Positions 39,460 through 56,900 of a stretch of 64,000 nucleotides of DNA are shown one piece after another. The translations under genes were made by a program, and so were the position numbers. Position 1 is the stretch's first letter, and each line of letters opens with the position of its first letter. The notes under the pieces are model-generated. The model did no database searches, was not told the origin of the DNA, and saw only the letters and a list, made by a program, of their open reading frames with translations. This stretch comes from Trichoplax sp. H2 (taxonomy: Eukaryota; Placozoa; Uniplacotomia; Trichoplacea): contig NOWV01000087.1 of assembly GCA_003344405.1 (NCBI GenBank), positions 62,001 to 126,000 of the forward strand, in the 5' to 3' direction.

Positions 39460-41681
39460 ATGTCAAACTCAATTGTCAAGATAGTCAAACGAGCTGATTT
39501 GATTTCCAATCCATTAACAACAGCTTACGGAATAGTCACACGACGTTTATCACGCTATGCAACAACGGAATATCGCCATGGTTTCGCTGGCATGGTCGGC
39601 AATACACCCATGATTTACTTAGAGAAAGTGAGCAAAGAAACTGGTTGCACAATACTTGCTAAAGCTGAGTTTGCAAATTGTGGGGGCTCAGTGAAAGATC
39701 GAGCTGCTTTATATTTAATCAAAGATGCTGAAGAGAGGCAATTATTGAAACCCGGTGGGACGGTAGTAGAAGGAACTGCTGGAAATACCGGTATAGGTTT
39801 AGCTCATTTGTGTAATGCTTTGGGTTATAAATGCGTTATTTACATGCCTGATACGCAATCTGTGGAAAAAATTGATTTAATGAGAGCCTTGGGAGCGGAC
39901 GTTAGACCTGTTCCAGCTGTTCCTTACGATGATCCTAACAATTATAATCATCAGGCCATGAGATTTGCAGACAGTTTAGATAATGCTGTTTGGACCAATC
40001 AGGTACTTGAGACAAATACTCCATTTATGCTGTCAACAGTCATGCTTGTTTAACGTGCAAGTTCTGCATAAAAAAATCGTCGATAGTGAAAGATTGACAA
40101 TTAATAATTAAATAGAATGGATTAAGATCCTACAGCTAGCTGTAGGCGATACGCCATTGATTAAAGCAAACGATACACATGGACAACATATCTGCGCATG
40201 CAGACTTTTTGCTATGATTCAATCATAACATTTACTGTGAGATGAATAACAAATGAATATAAGTAGTACAGTATACAGTATACTGTATAGTGGATACGCC
40301 TATTCCACACATCAGACTATTTAAATTTATCAGTTGTCCAAACGTTTATTTCTTATAGATGGTACGGCACTTAGCTAGTGTTTAACTCAAGTACTTCCAG
40401 TTACTCGTAGTCTGTACATTGTGTACAACTGTAATAAGCATTGGCAACAATTCTGCCATCCTAGACTGCGAGTTAATACGAGCATCTGTTTTGTAGACCG
40501 GCTGAGTAAAGCTTAAATCGTATACAATGTGAGTTCAAGTAATGGCTAGTTATATTAAACGAGTCAATCTCTGTGACCTATGCTGTTTCAGTTTACATTT
40601 CAGGATCATTGCACATTTTAAGCTCTATTGCTGACACTATCTGATGTTCTTGTTTCATTGCATAATGCCATAGTTTGACAGTGTAGCTAATCGACGTGCC
40701 CACATCGAAACGACTGGACCAGAGATATGGAAACAAACAGGTGGCACCGTTGATGTGGTCGTTTTTGCTACTGGTACCGGAGGTACATTAGCCGGAACCT
40801 CGATGTTTCTTAAAAGTATTAACCCTAATATCAAAGCGATATTAGCGGATCCTCAAGGCAGCGTTTTATATAATTACGTTAAAACTGGTAAGGGCCACTA
40901 AAGTATAGTCATTACGTAATGCAATAATAGAAAAGAGGCATTCATGTGCTGTCAATAGCCATCGATTTAATCTTCTATTATAATTATGAATTATTCGCCA
41001 ACAGTGATTACCAATTTATTTATTTTATCGTAAATTAGTTAATTTACTGATTCTTTCCTTTAGGCGAACTGATAAGAAGAGAAGGTAGTTCGATTACAGA
41101 AGGGATAGGTCAAGGTAGAGTAACCGCCAATTTGCAGGGTGCTCCAGTCGATGACGCCGTTAGCATTAGCGATTTTGATGCAGTAAACATGACATTTAGG
41201 TGCGGATATATGACTCTTAATGAAGTAATGTGATAACGCTAATTTTTGACATGGTAGATATTTGCTAGAGGCATTACTATCTTCAAATCATATCAAATTT
41301 GATTGGTAATGATTGTTGTTATTACAGCATGCGCTTAGTATATACCCTGTACGTTAACCATTGGCATATTAAGTAGCAGTTAATATTTACTCGATGGTGT
41401 GCCAACGCAGTTATACACTTAGCTTTAACTAGAAACAAACTATGATTTTCTAATTGATTAGATTACTACATGAAGAAGGTATCTATGTTGGTGCTTCATC
41501 TGGTTTAAATGTGGCTGCTGCAGTTGAAGTAGCAAAGATGGTAGGACCCGGAAAAACAATTGTCACATGTTTATGTGACGGTGGCCAACGTTCCTATTCG
41601 CGATTATTCAACAGAAAATTTATGGAGGAAAAAGATCTATTACGAGCTATACCTGAACCTTATAGACATACACTCAGTTAA
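39460..41681 (+). CDS. Cysteine synthase-like PLP enzyme, probably mitochondrial
   Basis: Fold-type II PLP enzyme of the cysteine synthase/cystathionine beta-synthase family. Four exons join in phase to 370 residues: 39460-40002, 40674-40887, 41064-41199, 41462-41681. Visible: [12 protein letters not shown] at the N-terminal side of the domain, GGSVKDRAA with the PLP-binding lysine, [13 protein letters not shown] (substrate/PLP loop, with TAGN in place of the common TSGN), the glycine-rich phosphate loop [10 protein letters not shown] and a C-terminal [14 protein letters not shown] followed by [11 protein letters not shown]. There is no haem-binding N-terminus and no C-terminal CBS-domain pair, so it is not canonical animal CBS; it resembles the stand-alone mitochondrial cysteine synthase-like proteins of fungi. 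The first 45 residues are basic, hydroxylated and nearly free of acidic residues, as in a mitochondrial targeting peptide. An in-frame ATG at 39346 would add 38 residues. The third exon uses the donor at 41200, which restores frame and reads NMTFRLLHEEG. Confidence 0.9.
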
Positions 41682-42562
41682 ATTTGAAAAATTACGCATC
41701 TTATGTGTATGATAGTTTTAGAATTGGCATCTATACTACAGTACCTAGTGATTAAATCTTTAAATCGAACTCTAGCTTGCATGTTGAATCTGAATCTAAT
41801 TGCTTATATGGCGTAGCATATTTTTAGGCTCCAATAGGTCATACTGTATGCTGGAGTATAAGATTGCAGTTTTTTAGGCATGTGAGTACTACATTGCAGA
41901 TCATACACTGTAATTATTGCTCTGTATAGTGCAGATACCGCAGCCGTGAGCAAATCTAACGCTGAGAAGATATATAGAATTGGTTAATGTTTACCAAAGA
42001 TGTCCTCTATGAGGCTTTTAAAGTACATCGTAATAAACATTCTCGATTAAAAGTGCATTACCAACATGAAGTCATGCATTAAAGCGAAAAAATAGCTGAA
42101 ATTTTGGTAGGATTAGGATGTATATAACATACATCAATGGAGCAGTCATTTTACCAAATGTATCCCACATATTACACCGCTTAACTGAAACATAATGTTT
42201 ATTAAATTTTTTATACCAATATTAACGCTCTTGCATGTACGGACTATTCGATATTGTAAAGACATCAATATCATTAAGACAGGCGCAACTAGCCTATAAG
42301 GTGTAGCACTATACTAGTTGTATATTATATATGTTATACTGAATAACTATAATACCGTATATGTTGATATTGCTACAAGGAACCTACAACATCATTTCGA
42401 TTTAAGCTAAGCCTTATGTATAACATACTCAGTTAAACGTTCTATTACGCCACGAAGCACTTTACTAAGCGTACAATTAACGCGCATTGTGCGCTAAAAG
42501 AAGTTCGGAGGAAGTTGAAGAAAGGCGACACTTGCTTCAATCATGAGCATAACCATCCAAAG
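41682..42562. other. Intergenic DNA between convergent genes
   Basis: About 0.9 kb separates the stop codons of the cysteine synthase-like gene and the thiolase. It probably holds the two 3-prime untranslated regions. No other feature was seen. Confidence 0.5.
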
Positions 42563-46490
<3,928 letters not shown>

Positions 46491-46504
46491 GTTGGATACC
46501 CTTC

Positions 46505-47045
46505 CTTTGCTGCTGTACAGTACAGTGACAACTTGTAAACAGAGATGCGCTGACTTGCCCCTCTTGGAGCTGGGTGTGAGGCCTAAGACGTCAACGAGCG
46601 GTCCTGAACTGACGCCAACGAGACCGACCCGTGACGGTGCACTACACTACTGTACTGTACGGTCAGGTCGAACTGTACTGTACCATCTTGTCTTGGCTAT
46701 GTAACCAGTGACCCGATGACCTGTATCATGAACTATGAACTTAATTATCATATCTGCACGCTGTAGCGTTCTCAACGGTTGAGTAGTCGCATGTACGTCA
46801 CAAAAGCCTGTCAACCTCGATGCGACTCAACCGTACTGTATTGTATAGTCAAGTCTGCGACATTTTGCCGTACTGATACTCATACTGTGGTAATACTCCA
46901 CACCTGTTTTTAGAGGTAATGAAAACCTCTTCCTCTTAGTAAAAGCACTTACCACTGTGCGTGCACCCAGTGTCAAGGCTCAGCCCAATAGCAGACAGAC
47001 TGACATACTGTACTGTACAGTACAGTATGTCTATTCGTGCAGATT
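46505..47045 (-). promoter_or_regulatory. GTACT-repeat/G+C-rich region upstream of thiolase
   Basis: Immediately upstream of the thiolase ATG (46490) the DNA becomes markedly richer in G+C for about 550 bases and carries GTACAGTAC motifs near 46515, 46655-46685, 46830-46845 and 47005-47030. The last is a long inverted repeat around CTGTACAGTACAG. Open frames crossing it have no protein features. This is a good promoter candidate. Confidence 0.5.
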
Positions 47046-48619
47046 GCGTCTAATCGTTGCCACGAGCTTTAGCGATGGCAAATGTTCAATTTCGTAATCG
47101 CGAGGAGCTGTTGTAATTCTGATATAACAAGGCAAGATAGAGCGTGGAAGAGGGATTGTAGTGGTAGTTCTCAGTTCTAGTTTGTAGGTTTATGTCATTT
47201 CGTTCACAAAGTAAAAAGTATTTGATTGCAAATACAGAATTGTCAACACTCGTCGTTTTCAGTGTTGTGACTAACCGGAGAACCGAAGCAGAGCAATTTC
47301 TGCCGAATGACAGTGCAGAATTACAACAGTATCATTTGGCATAGCTCATGTTGAAAGATCGACAAATATAGTAATAATAAAACTTGCACTTTGTAGCACA
47401 CAGTGTTAAAATTACCGTAATCAGCTACAAAATCGACTAAAATAGCCATTTCAGGCAAAGAACTCTGCTACTATCGTCCACACTCGAATACGTACTAATA
47501 GTAGAAATTGTTGCAGAGTTCCCAGAGTCTAAGAAACTACAGATCATACTAGAGTCCTTTTCTGTTGAATAAAAAGGAAAAGAAGAGGGACAGGAAATAA
47601 GTTACGTGTTTGTGACGGTACTACTTGGAAACCACTTAACCCTCGATCCGAAATAGCTTGTGTAAGTGTACAATTAATTCATATTCGGATAACAGCTGCT
47701 GCACAAATGATGTTAATAAATAGAAATGTAGGCGTAAATGTGCCTTGTATTTAACTGTACTGTCATGAACTTCTAGATACATCGGTGTATGCAGCAGTTT
47801 ATGGTACTGTACTTCGATCTTGTTAATTAAGTTAACCTCTGTATTATGAAATGACAGTGATACGTCCTTAAACTTACTCTCTCATTGATTGATCTTAAAA
47901 ACTTCTTACCATATTAAGTACCGTAGCATTATTTCAAAATAAGTCATGCTGTAAATGCAATGGACTACCTTTTGTGCAATAACACATATCCGATTTAGGT
48001 ATTGTAACAAGTTCTACTCTGATTACATTATTTTTGTAGCCACAATCACTCACAACTAGGTAGTCTACTCCATTTCATTAATGTTCCCTATGACAGTAGT
48101 ATCACTAGATAGGCCAACTTGGCGCTACGGTACCATATAGTGTACGACTAATAAATGAACTACAATTGCAATGATCATAGTTTAGCCTAGTACGGATAAA
48201 TACTACCATTATTTATTATTGTACCATAATCAGGGAAAACTGAAAGGTAAGTCAGTTTAATTATCATCGGAAACTGCAAAATACATTTCTACCAAAGTAA
48301 TCTATCGAGTAGTGGAAGTGACACATTAGAACCATGCCGAATAGAGTTCGTAAATGGACATACAAACAACAGTTAAATGAACTACTTCATAAAGATACAT
48401 TTTGTCGTAAATTTATCAGTATCATTGCAGAAATATACTTAACACACGTGACAAAAAATGGTTAGTCGAAAGGCAATGACAATTATTTTGTATGCACTAG
48501 CACAATCATGAATTCGGTACAACAGTGACCTAGCAATGCTCGATAGACTACTAATCATAAGCCAGAATGAAAAGCTAGCGTTATTTGTAAGTCACAAATT
48601 GAGAGAATCTTGTGGCTTC
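47046..48619. other. Intergenic DNA between thiolase and p23
   Basis: About 1.6 kb; the half next to p23 probably includes its 3-prime untranslated region. No gene, array or RNA was recognised. Confidence 0.4.
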
Positions 48620-51600
48620 TTAACTTTCCAAATCAGGCATTTCTAGTCAAAGGAAATACCAGTATGATGAGAAGTAGATTACAGAGTATATGAACATAAC
48701 ATACAAATATGAAATTACGTAAAATTAATAAGAATAAATATAGTATCCTAGTGTGCATACTATGTCCAGTATACCAGAACATAACTGTAATCCTTTCACT
48801 TACTTTCATTATCACTATCATCATTATCATCATCCGAATCTGGTAAGTCACCCAAATCCTAGGTAATAGCGAAACGATATGAATTATGCGAAATATCTAT
48901 CTACGGTTAATCATTTATACAATAATAAAAGTAATAGTGAATTTCATTTATAACAGATAAAATCCTATTTGTTCAGTTGGTAAATGATATCAAGAATGAT
49001 CGATATCGTAGTTATCATAACGCAACGTGCACAGTTCACAGGACAAGTTGAAGCAATTTCTGACTACATTATGCAACACCGTCGAGACGGTTGGAAGTAA
49101 AGGTCTCAATTTAACTATTCGCAATAACGTAATCTGCTATTAGTTTCATCAAGGATAGACTTACACCTTCTCCAAAGCCTGAAGGCATGCCGCCGCCGCC
49201 ACCTCCCATATTTTGCATCATCTATTGTATCAACATAAAATGTTAGCATCTCAGGATTAAAAATTGAATTATTGTCATTGCAAATCGCAGTTCAGAACAA
49301 CAGCAAAGATAATCAAGAGAAAATGCAGTGTAAAGCATGTAGCAACTGTAAGCAAGAAAAAATAAATATCGTTTTTTTAGTAATTAGCGTAGCTATACTT
49401 ATGATAGTAATATTTTCTATGATATTGCCATAGCATCATTACCGGTTAATAATTATGATCAGTCAATAAAGTTTCTATTAGGCTATAGCCTATTATTAGT
49501 GTTAATGGTAGACATTTGACAAATGCAAATGCTTTCAACATGTTAAAGCATCAGTATCATCAAAGTAAAATAACAAATCCTAAATTTACCAATTGACGGA
49601 TTAACTATATTAACGTGTCATGCTGTAATTGATCAGGCAAAAGCGAAAATGTTGTAACTTAAAAGTGACCTTTAAACAGTAGAATGGGAAAAATTTACCT
49701 GACTAAAATCTGGCTTATCGTTACTCTCTTCTTCACTCTCATCTTCATCTCTCCATCTATTAAAATCAACTTTTAGCCAGCCAGGCTGCAATATATAACA
49801 TCCCTAATTAATATGCAAACGAGTAAGACGTAATAATATATTGTGAAAGTCAAACCTTTTGCGCTTGTTTTAGCACTCTTGGCCAGTAAGGGCCTGATTC
49901 CTTCTTTTTAATATTTAGAACTAATTGTCTACTTGTTAGGTTCTGCTTTGATTCCTACAAAAATTAGCGTATTAATCATTAGTCGTCCATAAAAGAAGCG
50001 GCATGTCACTTTCGATAAATCCGTAATTATAATTATATACAATCTGCAAAACATACTTATAACGAGTGAAATCGAATATGATATCAGTAGTGGATATGAC
50101 ATATATATAACAAATTAGCACTACTATACTGGCTTACCTTGGGTTCAATCTCATTATAAAATTCACACTCTAAACGGTATGTTGCACCATTAGTCCCAGC
50201 TTTGCATCTAGTATCACAACGAATCCAATAGGCGAGTATGAGAAATATTTATAATAATAAACTATGCACATACGGATATCGGATGATGTGAATTTAAATC
50301 ACTAGAAAAATATAATTTAATTAGATTTAAGAAGCTTTTCGCGCTCCCTAATTTTCAAAATAGCATTTCCCATACGTCAAAAAAAGGTTCAGTAGTAGAT
50401 TGTTCAACACCACACTCATATACGTATAAGATTTATACTGCGTCTACATGTCATTTACCGATTTACGTATGTCAGATACCTACACTAGTATTGTACAATT
50501 ACGGTAAAATATCCTCGTATGTACAATAAAGCTGCAATTCATATTTGAGGTTCTTGCAAATCCCAATATCGTACATCATACATTATGTCATTCTATTACA
50601 CCACCTTATCAGGAATACCGTGATGTCATCGCTCACAAATAGTCCAGTGAATTAGTACTATTAAAATAGAGATATACTGTATCTGTGTGTCATATACAGT
50701 TTACATCGGCTTTTAAATACAGTAGTGTCTTTCTGTATTAGCGAAATTTTGTTACGTAACTGCAAACCAATTTGAACATTTACGTGTGCACTGTAAAGCA
50801 AACCCAACTACTTTGTACAGTGCGCCTGCTACAGAGGTAATTACTTTAGTGAAATTGCTGTGCATTTATGAGCGCTAAGCTCAAGCATTTCATGAAATGG
50901 AGAGTACGAGCAAAGGGGAGTAGTTACTGTAACTCTGCAAGACTAGTGCAGAGGATTTCCGTAGATTCGTTTCGGAAGTCTTTTACCTCGCCTGGCCAGT
51001 CATACCATTGCATCAGTATGACGCTTAACTACAATCGAAATTGGAACTATAATACCGTAGTAGTATTAGTTTTAATTTCTAATCCAGGATAAGATAACGA
51101 AAAGTTAATATCCCTTTTATCGTCGATGACAAGTTGACAACCAATTCCATGCTGTGCATTCGTTTTCAGTACGATATGACAAGAAACGAGTGTGCATTAA
51201 TTTGTTCCAATTATTCAATTACTGCAACTTTTACAAGTACACGTGTTTTAGTCCACATTAAACGTGTGGAACGACTAAGATAATAATATTATGCGTTTAT
51301 AGCACCGTGTATTACTATTTTTCAAGAGTACCGTAAATCAAAACTATACCTGTCATACGCGTATGTTCAAAATACACCAAATTGGAGAAGAAATCAAGAG
51401 ATGAATATAAAAATTCCTTACTCAATAGAAAGCTTGTTGGTGTCGAGATCAATCTTTGGTTCACGGATATCCGTTAGAGCAATAGTTAAGAATAAGACAT
51501 CTTGACGTTGAGCCCACAATACCGGAGGAGTTAACCTACAAGTATTATAGTAACATGACTCATTTTTAGTCAAAGCCATAGTAAAACGATCTACCAAGTG

Positions 51601-51821
51601 CAAAATTGATATGGAAAGGAAAATGACGGAAGATTACGCTCTAGCTACAAAAGATGAATGCATTCCATCAAAAATGAATTAGGCAACTTTATTACGACAA
51701 TACTAAAATTGTTGGATGACTAGTTGATACAGCAGAATCGCAAGTAAAGTAATAAGCGAGAACTTTTGTAAGTTACAATAGTAATTTAGAGGACGATGAT
51801 GGTGCTAACTTACGCAGCCAT
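48620..51821 (-). CDS. PTGES3: p23 co-chaperone (PTGES3), copy 1
   Basis: Small acidic Hsp90 co-chaperone that stabilises the closed ATP-bound Hsp90 dimer; the vertebrate protein is also called cytosolic prostaglandin E synthase. Eight exons join in phase to 170 residues: 51821-51814, 51535-51422, 50207-50138, 49954-49856, 49785-49699, 49221-49165, 48858-48804, 48642-48620. The CS domain starts with PPVLWAQRQDVLFLTI and runs through ECKAGTNGATYRLECEFYNE to the p23 signature KESGPYWPRVLKQAQK and GWLKVDFNRWRDEDESEEE. The C-terminal tail is acidic and glycine-rich (MMQNMGGGGGGMPSGFGEG) and ends EKMPDLES, close to the end of the human protein. Length and motif order match the family. A GTACT-repeat cluster lies 250 bases upstream. 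A diverged paralogue follows directly upstream on the same strand. Confidence 0.93.
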
Positions 51822-52059
51822 GATGATTTTGCAAGGTAGAAATTGTAAGCGTGCGCAAGTCAATATGCAGTGTCACTATTTTATCGGTGTAGTCGTCTGT
51901 CTGGGCGTCGTGATTCTTTTCGGTCTTCCATCCAATATCGATAAGTGTTTTGTATGGAATACTTGCTAGTGCAACTGCACCCATTCTTCTACACCGTCCA
52001 ATTACCTCAGCGAACACTCTAGAATCTAGAACTTCTGCACATGTCATGGTGAACACTGT

Positions 52060-52165
52060 GGTACTGTACAGTACTCTGTACTGTACAGGACTCTTCCTAT
52101 CCGGTACATTACAGTATACTGTACACATTGTACTGTACACTGTAGTGTACAGGCTTTGTATTGTA
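52060..52165 (-). promoter_or_regulatory. GTACT-repeat cluster upstream of p23 copy 1
   Basis: Alternating GTACAGTAC and GTACTGTAC motifs over about 100 bases, centred roughly 290 bases upstream of the p23 copy 1 ATG, in a segment with raised G+C. A smaller set continues at 52440-52520. It is absent at the equivalent position of copy 2. Confidence 0.5.
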
Positions 52166-52169
52166 CTGT

Positions 52170-53600
52170 ATAAGTGTTGCTACAGCAACTGTCAGCCGGT
52201 GGTACATCAGTGAGTCGCTGACATCATTCTAGCAACACACGGCCGTAGACTACACGAACTGCTTGTAGTATTGCGTACATTTTTATTAAGTATTTTTTTT
52301 TAACCTCCGTCTTGAAAGAGGTTAAAATTTTGTTGAGGAGTACAGTAAGTCCCTGACTACAGTAGAAAAGTAGTCCTTGTCCATTGGCACGGAACGCTAG
52401 AAAGAAATTATTGTTCGCGTCAGCAATCAACTTGAAAGACCAATGGGTACGGTACGGTACGCTACGCCATCATGAATTGTTCAATTTCGAAATGTACAGT
52501 ACATTGTACTGTATACTAAAACGTGGGAATTATGGGCTTCTACTGTAGATCAGAAAAAGATCCGATTTTACTTTCGGTATATTATTAATTAATAAATAAT
52601 AATAATTATATACTGTATGTCATATTACTCATATATACAGTATATATACGTAATGGACGACTATTACGGTGTGACTTGCATGCTGGTTGGACCGACCGTA
52701 CATGTACCAGTCAGTGATGGTTGGTTTGTATATTTATTTCAAAGAAATAAAATAACTTAATGCTGCAGTTAAAATGAATAGAAACATCTAGAGCCAATTA
52801 TTACTCAAGGTTTTCATGATCTGTTGACAACATGTGGCATTTGAGTCAAATTTAATATCAATGCCGTTATGTTCTCTCGGGCAACACTAGGTCAATCACG
52901 TTAGACTAGGTTAGACCCTGCAAAGTAGCCGGAAGGGTGGAGTCTACTTTTTATTTTGGGTTGCCTTCTACATGTGATATACTGTACAGTACTGTATTGA
53001 TATATAAGTAGACCGTAATATTTTGACCAACTGTCAACTCCCTCTGCTCCAATAAATATAAGAGTGCAGTATTTGTCAGTACTGTACAGTGTACATGCAA
53101 AAGATCGTTGACAAAAAGATTTCCTTAGGCTGAATTATGGTCTTTGTTGTTCATCTATTTACTATACCACTGTAGGAATACTACTACCGTTGGGATGAAA
53201 TGACTATCATACGTATCATTAACAACACATTTCATACAGTACAGTACGTTCTAGTAATTTACTAATACGTACAGTATTAGTAATATATCTACTGTATGTA
53301 TACAGTATATAGACATATATTGACAAATACATGTATATATACTGTATACTATCTTTGTTTTCCGCATTTTCTGATTGGCTTAAAATTGGAAACGTTTCCA
53401 TTTCTTCTGGTTAATTAATTCTTTACGCGTATATATTATGCTTACCAAACTACGTTACCTTTATTATTATTGTCCTATAACAATTTAATTTTATGAACGA
53501 GTCTTATATACTGTACTGCATAATCAAGCAATGGTGTTATGTGATCTGCTTCAAGTATCCTTAAAAATAATAGCAATAGACATCAATCTTCTACTTTAGC
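52170..53600. other. Intergenic DNA between the two p23 copies
   Basis: AT-rich, with many isolated TACAGTA/TATACTGTATA motifs between 52600 and 53400. No protein-like open frame or RNA gene was recognised. Confidence 0.4.
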
Positions 53601-53612
53601 GATCGAACAAAT

Positions 53613-53750
53613 AATAAGACTAACACATTACAACCTTAACACAGGATAGGGTTCGCTAAATAAGACTAATACATTACAACCTTAACACAGGATAGAGTTC
53701 GCTAAATAAGACTAACACATTACAACCTTGATACAGGATAGAGTTCGCTA
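53613..53750. repeat. 46-bp minisatellite, three units
   Basis: Three near-identical 46-bp units start at 53613, 53659 and 53705, each beginning AATAAGAC and ending GGTTCGCTA or AGTTCGCTA. They differ by four or five substitutions. The array lies about 200 bases beyond the stop codon of p23 copy 2 and was not seen beyond copy 1. Confidence 0.9.
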
Positions 53751-53965
53751 AACATACACCTTGTAAGAAATTTGCAACAGTTAATCAATATCGTTGCAGA
53801 AGTTTACTTTAATATACGTGATAAAATTGTTAGTCAAGAAGCAACGACGATTTCAGTACAATATGATAAACTAGCGATATCTATTAGATAAATAATCATA
53901 AACCCAAAGCAAAGCTTATGTAGACTACAAATTGAGAGGATCTTATAATTCCTTGACTTTTCCAA

Positions 53966-56900
53966 TTATTTTAATGTGGATATTTCTAAGATAGTCATTG
54001 CAAATACAGTACCAATGTGATAATAAGTCAATTATATAGTAAATAAATACAACATATAAACGTTGAAAGTATGTAAAAATTACTTCTATCTAGTATCAGA
54101 TTATATAGATTATAATGCTTTTCACCTACCTGCATCACTTGAGTCCGAATCTGTCATACTTTTCTATATGATTATAAAATAGTAAAAATTATATGAAAAA
54201 TATCTATCTTCAGTTAAAGTGGTAAATACGGTGCAATAACAAAATGTTATAGTAAATTCCATTATTTCATGACGCATCTCATTATCTGCTTAATTGGTCA
54301 ATAATGCAAGAATGATCGATATCGCCTATATCAAATCAAAGCATGCACGGCTGGCTCAGCCAGCATCAGAGTTGTCTGCATCAATACTATTTGGGCCTAA
54401 TGTACAGTATAGCTCATAGGAGAGCAACTTTTCTGACTGCGTAACACGATACTGTTAAACCAGTTTAAAGCCAAAGTCTCAATTTAATCAACATTATAAT
54501 ATGATCTGCGGCTAATCTTGCAAGTATAAACTTACGGCCGGATCAAAGTTTTCGGCACTTCCCACCTGTTGCATCATTTAAAATGTCGATATCAAAAAAT
54601 TAAATGTCACGTAATTAAATTGAATTATTGTCATTTAGGTAACAGTTTAAAGCAATAGCAACAATAAACATAGACCAAACGCAGAACAAATGTATGATAC
54701 AACTGTTCGCATCAAACGGTAAATACAACATCGTTAATTTAGTAATTAACGCAGCTTAACTAACGTAATAATATTACAAGTAAATTTGCTAAAATATTGC
54801 ATTACTTTGCTACGGGTGAATAATGATGATCAGTCTTTATAGAGCATATAGTATATCGCCAATGCTACTAAATTATATCTACTCAATAATTGATAAATAA
54901 TTTTTTAATGCGCTAGAACACTATCAGTAAAATGAAGGTGAAACAATAGTCTTTAAAGGAACTGCTGATGTGGCATGTATAAATTGATTGATCTATCATT
55001 ACATTACAGATTCATAAGGTGATTGATTCTAGTACAACCTGAAATATTTTAAAATAACTATTGGCGTCATGGGACGAAAAATTTTACCGGAGTAAGACTT
55101 GAATCGTTGATAATCTCTTCATCACTTGCATCTTCATCTTTCCATTTATTAAAATCAATCCTTAGCCATGTAAACTGCAATATTTAACGTCATTAATATG
55201 TAAACCAATGAGAAAGGAGAAGTATTAATTTCTTGTTTAAATCAAACCTTTTGTGTTTGTTTTAACATTCTTGGCCAGTATGGACCTGATTCCTTCTTTT
55301 TTATTTGAAAATAATATCCTCTAGCTGACTTGCGCTGCTTTGATTCCTGTAAAAATTGACGTATCGCCAGTCGTTCATAAAAAGAAGTGGCATGTCAGCT
55401 CTCACAGGATCCATAAATGATACTTACTATAATAGAATACTAATACTAATTACTCTAGTGCGATCCAGTATGATATCAGAAATGCTATATGTATACAATT
55501 AATAAAATGCTGTCTTTACGTAAAGTTACCGTACCTCAGGAATAATGTCCTTATAAAATTCAAATTCTAAATGGTGTTTTTGTTTCGCAATACCGCCTTT
55601 AGCACTGGCATCATAGCAAATCCAACATGTGTTTTTAAATTATTTAATAGATTTCTTATATACACTGATATTGGAACATACAAGGTAATTTCAATTATTT
55701 CGAAAAAATTACAAGATGTAAGAAGTTTTCATTAAATGTTTTCTAATTTCCAAATAGCATTTTATGCATGAAGAGAAATTCTTGGAATTTTCTTTACAAT
55801 ATATGAGATGCATGTCATTTACGTACGGTATCGGCTGCTTGCAAATACATACACAATTACAAATATTGCTATGCTACATTATGCATTATGTCACTTTATC
55901 ATGAAAATACTATGAAGTAACTGTTCGTAAATAAGTAGAATATATTAGTCCCGTTAAATAGGGGTAGAATCTTATATTTTAAAGTAACATAACTTGTTTA
56001 ACTATTACAAAGTTAGTCCATACTACAAACTAATTCCTAGAATTGGCTCGGTACGTCGCACAGTGCATATATTATTATATATTATTCAGGCGAAATTGCT
56101 GTGCATTTGTTGGGTGTTATGTTATACGATAATAGCAGAAATTGGATATGTAAGAAATTTACATTAATGTCGAGGAATCACAAAAGTTGGTATTCTATAG
56201 CCCTATGCGAGAACGTAAAAGTTTTTGTTGTGGCAACAACTCTGGATGTTCTAAAATTGTGTTACTGAGTTGTTTGCCTCACTTTACTAGTGACATCACC
56301 AGGTAATTACGATGATAAACTACAGCCAAGATTACAACTAGTGATAGTGGGGCGTGGTACTTAAGTCTTTTGTTGAATTCAGGATGAGATCGGAAGTTAA
56401 TAACTTCATTATCCTTTTATCTTCAATAATTAATTGGTAACTGGTAGTGGTAGGATAATGTATTGATCTCAGGTGGAGAAGGTTGTTTGGTTTTATTTTT
56501 GACGATCTGCAACTAGAGCTAGTTAATTTATGTTAAGTGATCTATGATGTCGTCGTGGCTTCAATAATAACCAGAATGATTACCATACATATTAAAATTG
56601 TGTTGCATATCAATGATATCTAAAGTTACAAGGTATCATTTTCCAAGTTAAATGGTTGAGTACAAATTTAGAGACTGACTTAAAAACGTCCATACCTTAA
56701 AATAAGCTTCTTGCTGTCTATAGTAATATCTTCATCAGTAATACTCTCTATCTCAATATTCATGAGTAACCGATCTTTACGCTGGGCCCATAATACGGTA
56801 GGATTAATTGACCTAGAAATCCAAAGGGATTATTATAATGACATTACATCTAGATGATCATAGCAATTTATAAAATATCTAGGTAATTGCGCTGTATAAT

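Noticed and set aside
51805-52140. Minus-strand open frame of 111 codons overlapping the p23 copy 1 start
   Set aside because: It is in a different frame from the p23 start codon and crosses the GTACT repeat region; the p23 first exon is well supported instead.
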